This document shows positions 1-8,000 of a DNA stretch of 51,808 nucleotides, one piece after another. The notes under the pieces were generated by a model. That model was not told where the DNA came from. It worked only from the letters and a program-made list of their open reading frames with translations, and did no database searches. Numbering within the stretch: position 1 is the first letter of the stretch; each line of letters opens with the position of its first letter. Made by a program: the position numbers and the translations under genes. This DNA is from Candidatus Omnitrophota bacterium (GTDB taxonomy: Bacteria > Omnitrophota > Gorgyraeia > Zapsychrales > Zapsychraceae): NCBI GenBank assembly GCA_020429915.1, contig JAGQKV010000022.1:116219-168026 (forward strand), written 5' to 3'.

Positions 1-354
1 GTTTATCTCAGCATATTCGTGCTCGTGTCGCTGTTTTTCGCTCCGAACCGGGGCATGGTCTGGGATTTCATCCGCGCGTATCGCCACAAATCGCATTTGC
101 AGCGGGCCACCGTACTCAAGAACCTGCTGCTCTTTTCCGAGATCCAGACCGATCCGTACCACGCCCACGAACTCTCGGCCCTGGACGCCATCGGCCGCGG
201 TCCGCTGCGAAAGACGATGCGTGAATTGTTGCAAAAGGATCTAGTCCGGGAAGCGGAGCACAACAAGTGGGCCTTGACCGAGAAGGGGTTGCGCACCGCC
301 CGTAAACTCACCAAAGAAATCGAGGAGCAGCTCAATGTCCCCGCATCAGATTGA
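1..354 (+). CDS. Metal ABC transporter permease, C-terminal part (cut by window edge)
   Basis: This is the end of an ABC-3 family permease (zinc, manganese or iron uptake) whose start lies before the window; the frame is open from base 1. The first residues (YLSIFVLVSLFFAPNRG) are a last membrane segment followed by the FAPxRG motif that ends the membrane part of this family. About 95 cytoplasmic residues follow (LRKTMRELLQKDLVREAEHNKWALTEKG), which read as a DtxR-like winged helix. The next permease starts inside this gene (20-base overlap), so the two are co-translated and probably form a heterodimeric channel. The metal cannot be told from the sequence. A plain cytoplasmic tail is the alternative to a DNA-binding domain. 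Confidence 0.75.
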   Translation, partial: VYLSIFVLVSLFFAPNRGMVWDFIRAYRHKSHLQRATVLKNLLLFSEIQTDPYHAHELSALDAIGRGPLRKTMRELLQKDLVREAEHNKWALTEKGLRTARKLTKEIEEQLNVPASD

Positions 355-1447
355 TGTCCTGGTTCTGGCCAGTCTGGTCAGTTTGGCCTGCGCCTTGCCC
401 GGCGTTTTTCTGGTCCTGCGCAAAGTGGCGCTGATGAGCGACGCGATCAGCCACGCGATTCTGTTCGGGATCGTGATTGCGTTCTTTGTCGTCAAGAATC
501 TGAATTCACCGCTGCTGGTGTTCGGTGCCGCCATAACGGGCGTGCTGACCGTGGTCCTCACCGAACTGTTGATCAACTCCGGGAAACTCAAGAAGGACGC
601 CGCGATCGGGCTGGTCTTTCCGTTATTGTTTTCACTCGGTGTCATTCTGTTGACCCGTTACGCGGGCGACGTGCATCTGGACACGCAATGCGTGTTGTTC
701 GGTGAGATCGCCTTCGCGCCGTTCTCGCGACTCATCGCGGGGGGGCGGGATTGGGGCCCGCTGGCGACGTGGGTGATCGCGGGCGTGTTGGTCATGAACA
801 TCGTTTTTATCGCGGCATTTTACAAGGAACTGAAGCTGACCACTTTTGATCCGGGCCTGGCGGCGGCGCTCGGGTTTTATCCGGCGGTGATCAACTATAT
901 CTTCATGACGTTGATCAGTGTGACGGCGGTCGGGGCGTTTGAATTGGTGGGATCGATCTTGGTGGTAGCCTTGATGATCGCCCCGCCGGCAGCGGCGTAT
1001 TTGCTCACCGACCGGCTGGGTCATATGCTGTTTGTCAGTGCGGGGATGGGGGTGCTGTCGGCTATCAGCGGCTATTTTATGGCGCAGTGGCTCGACGCGA
1101 GTATCGCCGGATCGATGGCCACGATGAGCGGGGTGTTGTTTTTCCTGGCATTTATCTTCGCCCCCGAGCGGGGGATCGTCGCCCGCAGTGTGGTGCGCAA
1201 ATACGAGAAATGGAATTTCGCCAGCGAGACCCTGGCCGTCCACCTGCTGCAGGCGGAACAGGCGCATGCCGAAGAGAGTGAGAGCGTGGTCAAGCACATG
1301 AACGAGCACATGCTTTGGAACGACGAGTACACGTCCGAGGCCATCGCCCAGGGCCTCAAAGACGGCCTGCTGAAACGTGACGGCAACCGGCTCAGCCTGA
1401 CCAAATTGGGCCGTGAAAAGGCGAAAAACAGTCTGTCCCGGGACTGA
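335..1447 (+). CDS. Metal ABC transporter permease (ABC-3 family) with C-terminal winged helix
   Basis: This 370-residue inner-membrane permease belongs to the ZnuB/MntB/YtgC-D family and would move a divalent metal ion with an ATPase encoded before the window. Residues 1 to about 275 hold the hydrophobic segments and family signatures: SDAISHAILFGI near residue 35, LLTRYAGDVHLD near 105 and ELVGSILVVALMIAPPAAAYLLTD near 205-228. The membrane part ends with FAPERG. The last 80 residues (SVVKHMNEHMLWNDEYTSEAIAQGLKDGLLKRDGNRLSLTKLG) look like a winged helix, as in the preceding gene. Usual family members are about 280 residues, so the tail is extra. The ATG follows GAGGAG and lies within the previous gene. 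Confidence 0.85.
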   Translation: MSPHQIDVLVLASLVSLACALPGVFLVLRKVALMSDAISHAILFGIVIAFFVVKNLNSPLLVFGAAITGVLTVVLTELLINSGKLKKDAAIGLVFPLLFSLGVILLTRYAGDVHLDTQCVLFGEIAFAPFSRLIAGGRDWGPLATWVIAGVLVMNIVFIAAFYKELKLTTFDPGLAAALGFYPAVINYIFMTLISVTAVGAFELVGSILVVALMIAPPAAAYLLTDRLGHMLFVSAGMGVLSAISGYFMAQWLDASIAGSMATMSGVLFFLAFIFAPERGIVARSVVRKYEKWNFASETLAVHLLQAEQAHAEESESVVKHMNEHMLWNDEYTSEAIAQGLKDGLLKRDGNRLSLTKLGREKAKNSLSRD

Positions 1448-1892
1448 CGCGCGAACGGTTCCCTGCCTTGCTTCACGAGTTTCTCCGCCTTTCCGGCATT
1501 TTCGCATAAGGCCATGTAAATTCATATTTGTTAACTAGTTACAGTGTTGATGCCGCCACCTTTCGGTTGACTTCCCCGGTGTCCTATACTAAGCTGAATA
1601 GGTAAAACATCTTCAATATATTTGAATTCCCCAATCATTCTTCGCTCTACACAGCTTTAGTGTCGACTGTATTCCCGTGCAGATTTTCTGGATTTCCGTT
1701 TGTCCGTGTGTTCAAAGACCGCGGCGGCTTGGCCGGGATCCGTAAGCTGCGGTCGTCCATTCATCCGGCGGAATACATGCTTTTTTACCGTTGCCCGACG
1801 GTCCCGTCAGGGGCGTATGTCCCTGAGAGATCATCCTTTTCTGAGTCATAAACTGTTGTTTATGTTGAGTTTGGAATAAGGATGAGACGGGA

Positions 1893-1926
1893 GGCTCCCG
1901 GCCGCGTTTGAGGCCGTCCGGGAGCC
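1893..1926 (+). promoter_or_regulatory. Strong hairpin just upstream of the giant gene promoter
   Basis: A perfect 9-bp stem (GGCTCCCGG pairing with CCGGGAGCC) encloses a 16-base loop that is itself GC-rich. No T-tract follows, so it is not a standard intrinsic terminator on this strand. It ends 10 bases before a possible -35 box. It could end upstream transcription without a U-tract, or be part of a structured RNA. Confidence 0.45.
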
Positions 1927-1936
1927 CTGCCGGCAA

Positions 1937-1967
1937 TTGGGCAATAGTATTAATAATATGATACAAT
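1937..1967 (+). promoter_or_regulatory. Candidate promoter of the giant gene
   Basis: TTGGGC at 1937-1942 is followed after 16 bases by TGATAC (1959-1964), inside the AT-rich run TATGATACAATATA. The region stands out from the GC-rich surroundings. It would leave a 5' untranslated region of about 100 bases before the ATG at 2067. The match to consensus is only moderate. Confidence 0.4.
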
Positions 1968-2066
1968 ATACAGTCGCTCCGGCGGCTCCGTTGTACAATT
2001 TGTGATCTGAAAATAACCCTGATAACCCCATATCCACCCGCCCGCGGGATATACAAGGAGACAGGA

Positions 2067-5000
2067 ATGCATCGGCAAAGTTTTAGGCGTTTTTCCGGCA
2101 TCAGAAAAGTTATCACCTCGGTACTCATTCTTCCTTTCATCACCAGCTTTATCATTCCACCGCAATTAGCCAGCGCGCAGCAAATCATCAACCCCAACAA
2201 TCTGAATCTTCCGAAGCTTGGTGCCATGGTGCGTCCGACCGACGCCTATGAACCGGCCCAACTGTTGGGAATTATCGCGCATCCGGACAATCCGCTGGCC
2301 TTCGATTTCATCGTCGACCAGGGGGAAGAGCTGCTCGAGGGGCAGGCGTTCAACGAAGAGGCCCGGCGTTTGATCAAGTACTTCCTGGCCAGCCTGACCA
2401 CGCCGGAAGAAGAGATGTGGGTCAACCTGTCGCCGTATGAAGGCGAACGGGTCATCCCTTCCAATCTCGGCATCACCGAAATGGGCCGGGACATGCTTGC
2501 GCAGGACTACATTCTCAAGCAACTGACGGCTTCGTTGATGTACCCGGAAGAAGAACTCGGCGGGGAGTTCTGGCAACGGGTGCGCAAACGCGCGATGGAA
2601 AAATACGGCCACGCCGATATCCCGATGAACACCTACAACAAGATCTGGATCGTACCCAAACGCGCGACGGTGTACCAGAGCGGGGCCAGCGCCTTGATCC
2701 TCGAGAACGAGTTGCAGGTCATGATCGAGGAAGACTATGTGGCGCTGAACGCGAATCTCGACAACAAGTCGTTCGGGTTCGATCAGGTCGACAAGGAAGA
2801 GGCCGAGGAGATCAGCGGTGTGACTTCCGAGATTATCAAAGAGATCCTGATCCCGGAAATCGAGTATGAGGTCAACAACGGCCGGCACTTCGCCAAGCTG
2901 CGCCAGATCGCCAACGCGATGGTCCTGGCGACGTGGTACAAGAAGAATCTGAAAGATACCCTGCTCGGTTACGTGTATGTGGACCAGAACAAGACCCGCG
3001 GCATCGATCTTGACGACAAGACCGCGAAAGACCAGATTTACGACCGGTACATTCAGGCGTTTGAGCGCGGCGTGTACAATTATATCAAGGAGGAGTATGA
3101 TCCGCGGGAAGAGCAGATCATCCTTCGCAAGTATTTCTCCGGCGGGCTGGACTGGATCGATTACGATGACCGCACCTCGATACTGGTGCGCGAACAGGGG
3201 GCCACGATCCCGGGCCGGCTGGTCGACACGGCCACCGATACCGTCCAGAATAACGACGGTCGGCTGCGGCTGGTCGAAAATATCTTCCAGGATACCGGAC
3301 CGAATGCCGATATCGATACGATTAATGCCATCGAAAACCTGGCCAGCCGGCCGCTGGATGTCAGTCAAACCGGCTCGACCATATCCCTGAAGCCGAAAAT
3401 CACACCGTTCAATGTCCGGCGCGACGCCGCCGTTTTGGCCACGGACAAGTTCCGCGGCCTTGACCGGAATATCGCCGAGTCGATTCAGCGCACGCTGGTG
3501 CAGGGCGCGGCCGGATTGGCCGGATTGGCGACGGTGGTCACGCGTGACGATTATGAATTCCAGGCGAAATCCCAAGTTCCCGATCTGATCCGCAACCGCC
3601 TGGTCGAACTGTTCCGCGCCAACCCGCAGGTGGCGACCATTTACGTCGACGGGCAGCGGACCGATTTTCCCGATGCCGAGGGAGCCTTGGTCGTCCGGGC
3701 CACCAGCCTGGAGTCTCCGTTCAATTTGTCCACCGGGACAGCCAACGGGACCAGTTTCGAGGTGTACCAGCGCGACGGTCAACAGCTGAATGTCCGGCTC
3801 AGCGGACGGATTATGTGGGGTACGCGTCAGCGTGTGACCCTATCCGACGGGACGGTGACACAGGACTATCAGCTGACCGAAGACAATCAATTGGTTGAAG
3901 TTCCCAAGTTCCGGGAGACCGGGGGAAATGAACTGCGGATCAAGGAGGAAGGTTCTTACTATGCGTTCGGCGGCTTTTCCAAAAACCGTCCGGCCGGTGT
4001 TCAGGCCTTCATGCGGGATGTCCTGCCGACGCTCAGCGGCGTCAAGAACCGCAACGCCGAGGCCGTGACTCCGGACAGCTATCTTATCGCCAACAAGAAC
4101 GGTATGATGGCCAACTGGATGACATGGGGCGAAGCAGCCGGGCTGGCGCAGATCTACGAAGCCGCCGGGGCCGTCACTATGGTCATGACCCCGCAGGGGA
4201 TGCGCAATGTCTCGGAAATTCCGATGACGGAGGAACGGTTGTCCGGCAATGAAGAGGTGTACGTGTTTGCCGGCAGCCGGGAGACAGTCGGGCGGGTGCG
4301 TCAATTTCTGAACGCCCGGACCGACGAATATGCACAGAATTCCCGCCCGCGCCCGCGTCAACCGCGCAACGGAATCTCCGACGCGGTGTACCGCGAATCA
4401 TTTGAAACGTATCTCTCGAATGAAGTCAACGTCCCCACCGCGGCCAAGGTGAGTCAGGTGGCGGCATCGGACTTGAAAGGGCGGGCCATCGCCGCGGCCA
4501 CGGCGGTGACCGAGGCGTTCATCAGTCCGACTCCGATCGAGGAAGGACTGCTGGATGATAACCAGCGTCAGATTGTCCGGGAGTTGAAGGAAAAATATCC
4601 GGATGCGCTGACCCCCGACGGGGAACAGCTGGCCAGCCTGCGCGACGTCTTACGCGGTTACCGCAAGAATCCGGACCGGCCGAAGATCCGCAACGCCTCC
4701 GGAGACATGCAGCATCCGCTCGACTTTGCCTTCAACAACATCATTAACTACGTGCTGCGTCAAAACGGCATCACCGCGATTATCTCGGAAGAAGACGCGA
4801 CCATCGTACGCGGCATGGGCCAGGAAAACCTCGACAGCTACCGGCTGGTGGCTTTTACCGATCCGATCGACGGCTCGAGCCAAATTGAGGACGGCGGGGC
4901 CTTCGGCAGCATTATCGGCATCGGATTCCTCAAACCCAACGAAACCTTGGAGGCCGGAGAATTCAATCCCCGGGAACGCTTCCTGCTGGGATTTGACCTC

Positions 5001-8000
5001 GGCTATTCGACGGGAACGACCATCGGCATGTTCAATCTGGCCAACAATGAAGGTCGGCCCGAAGTCGTTCAGTTCGGTTTGACGCGCACCGAGGACGATC
5101 GTCTGGAGTTCCGCCGTGAATTCACCTTTCAAAATCTGATCGACGCGGAGATGGCGCAGCCGTTCGTACGCGAAAGTCTCGTTCCGGCGGTCAACCGGGA
5201 ACGGCCCGAGGACAGCGCGCTGCATTTGGCCTTGGGCGGCGCCTTTGCCGACAGCTCCCCGCAGTACCGGATTTTTATGGAATCCCTGATCGACCGTTAC
5301 GGTATGGTGCCGCAGTATACCGGGGCACTGCAGATCGACGAGAAGCGGTTGTCCACCGTGCCGAAAGTGACCCGCGCCGCCGGGGTCGGTTATATCTATC
5401 CCACACAATACACACGTGACCGTGAGACCCAGGAACTTAAGGCCTCCAAGAAACTGCGGCTCTTTTTTGAAGGTTACTATTACGCCATGAAGCGCCGCGC
5501 CATGGGGGCTGAGGTCCTCGACACCGACAAGGTGGAACCGATCCTGAACGACCGTGCCCGCGGCAACAGCCCGAGCGGGGCCAAGGCGTCGTTTATGTCC
5601 GGCAGTTCCTGGATGACGAAGATGTATATGTCCTGGAACGATTATCTCGAACGCAACACCAACCGTGTGCCCGACGTTTGGCGGCTCTCGGAAACCGAAC
5701 TGCGCGATGAGTTCGGCCGCTTCCTTGATGACTATATTGAAAGTTCCCGCCGTTTGATTCAGGACCTGGTGACCCTGTCCCGCGAGGACGGGCGGCAGAC
5801 TAAGACGCCGGAACAGGTAAGACGGGCCCTGCTGACCTACGACAGCGTGGACAAGGGCCGCAATTATTTTCCGGATTTGTTCCGCCAGACCAGGGAATCC
5901 GCGTATGACCGGCTGTTCCCCAATGACCGGCCCGGCGTGGAAGTGGTCAGTGATTTTGTTCCCACACCGTTGCCGCGACGGGATCAGGCCATCTTGGCTG
6001 ACGTGACGAAGACAGCAGATGTAGTCGGAACCGAACCGGTCATTGTTTCCCGGGCCGTGGCCCAAAGTCTTAACCGACGTAAGATTCTCGATGATTTTGC
6101 TGAAGCCGGTGGAATTTCTCCCCAGGTAACAATCGAAAATATGGTCCGCATCGGCATGGCCACCCGTGCCGAGGGTGCCGATATCTACGATTTTCAACTG
6201 ACCGATGATTTTTATGCCGATGAGAAGCTGGCCGCATTACGTGACGCGCAGGTGCAGTCTTCCCAGAATCCGGAAGCCACAGATTTGAGCGTCGTCAGGT
6301 TGCAACGGATCCTGTACAGCGGTATCAATCAGATGACCTTGTTCGATACGCTGTCCAATGACACGGACACACGCCAGTTTGTCCAAAATCTGGAAAGGAG
6401 AGACGCCTTTCCTTTATTAACCTCGGCATGGGTCCTTGACCGGGCCAAAGAGCAGGTGCAGCTCGGACGGACTGGGCCGCAGGAACGGCTGGCGTTGCGA
6501 CGTCTGATCGATCTCAGTGCGCCGGCCGCATTTCGGTCGGCCAGCGGGATTGATGTCTCATTCAGCACGCCGTCGGATTTGCTGGTCAGCTCACCTCTTT
6601 TAAAGGCGCTGGAAGAATATCAGCGATCCTATCAGTCGGACATCGCTCGGGGACAGTTCAACTACCGGGGGACAGGGACCCGACAGACGGTCGGTGAGTA
6701 TTTCCGTCAAGATTTTCAGCCCAACCACTACGACCGAATTCGGCAGTATGTCGCCGAGCAGTTCGACGGCGGACGGAACCTGAAGACCATCGTCTCCAAC
6801 GGGATTGGTGCCAACGATCAGTTTATGTGGGCTTTAGTCGAGATGTATAACCGCAACCGTGGTGAAAACGATCCGGTCTGGCGGCATGTTACGACCATGC
6901 GGGATCTGGAAGGCCTCGATATGGACCCGGCGACCACGCTGTTTATCGACATTTCCCGATCGGGCAGCACGTGGGAGGGGGTTCAGGTCGCTAACCAGAC
7001 ACTGGCCCAGGGATTTAACAAACGCATCGTGCTGGCCAACGGCGGGGCCCTCAAGGCGATTTCCGATCAAGCTAACGCTCAACAGGAAGGCGTTTCGCTG
7101 CAGGTGGGCATGCAGCCGGACATCGGCGGACGGAACATGCATCGCAAGACGCCGATCTTTTATACCGCGCAAACCGTTGTCGGGATGTTTGTCCCTGAGA
7201 TGGACGCGCCGAATTTCGCACGTCTGCACGATGAGTTCGATCAGCTCAACGATTTTTCCAATCCGCGCAGTATCGCGGTCAACGCGGCCAAGCTTCTGCA
7301 CGGTATGATCGAATTGAAGGGGACGGATCACGTCACTTTCATAAGCAATACGGAGCAAACCCGAATACTCGGGACGGAGCTGGGGCAATATTTTATGGAA
7401 GGTGCCAACAAGGACCACGTCATATCCTTCAGCGAGCACGATCTTTCCGATCAGGCCCTGGAACCGCCCGAACTGCTAACCGCCCTGGCTTCATCCCCGG
7501 CGGGAGAGCGTTCTTTTGCGATTGCGGTTTTGGATCTTGCTTCGCCGAGTTATGCGGAAGAAAACGCCCGCGTCGAAGCTCTTAAGCCGCGTATGCCGGT
7601 GGTCAGGTTCGTTGTGGACAGCCGCGAGGGGCCGATGGAGGGACTAAGTCTGACGCAACAGGCGGCCTTTGATATCTTTACTACAGACTTCATTACCGCT
7701 TTGACGTCGTTGCTGAGGGTCGACGCCAACTCCAACCCGAACGTGAAAGTCGTGCGCACACTCACCGCGGATTACGTGGCACAGTGGGAGGAAACAGCCC
7801 GGCGTTACCGGACCGATCCTATCGGCTCCGGACAGACTGATTTGTTATTCAGTTTCGGCCGTCCGGGGACAGAGGAACAGAGCAGCGTCGGTACGCCGCA
7901 GAAGCAAACTCCGATCAACTCCCAAGAGGATGCACGGGCCCAAGGCATTGCGCTGGCCGATCAGATGTTCGCGGATGAAGTTGCCCGCGGACGCGACCGG

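Larger units (their letters stand above)
1448..2066. other. 619-base intergenic leader region upstream of the giant gene
   Basis: I see no convincing gene here; a 63-codon frame at 1660-1851 has no ribosome site and no family resemblance. The first part (about 1510-1680) is AT-rich. The second part (about 1710-1930) contains several possible RNA hairpins: GACCGC/GCGGTC (1717-1722 with 1749-1754), TCAGGG/CCCTGA (1807-1812 with 1821-1826) and GGCTCCCGG/CCGGGAGCC (1893-1901 with 1918-1926). A putative promoter lies at 1937-1967. No known riboswitch consensus was recognised. Confidence 0.5.

Noticed and set aside
1567-1590. TTGACT and TATACT as a promoter
   Set aside because: The spacer is only 12 bases, too short for sigma-70 recognition.
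1807-1850. TPP-riboswitch-like string (AGGGGCG, then CCCTGAGAGA)
   Set aside because: The second conserved half of the TPP element (ACCTGA and the following GGxTAATxCCxGCG-type segment) is missing, and the downstream gene is not thiamine-related.
1660-1851. 63-codon open frame in the leader region
   Set aside because: No ribosome site, no recognisable protein, and the region is better explained by RNA hairpins.
2166-3782. Long minus-strand frame (538 codons) opposite the giant gene
   Set aside because: Such frames arise opposite GC-rich genes; the + strand frame has a signal peptide, ribosome site and family motifs. The same applies to the minus frame at 4650-6197 and others.
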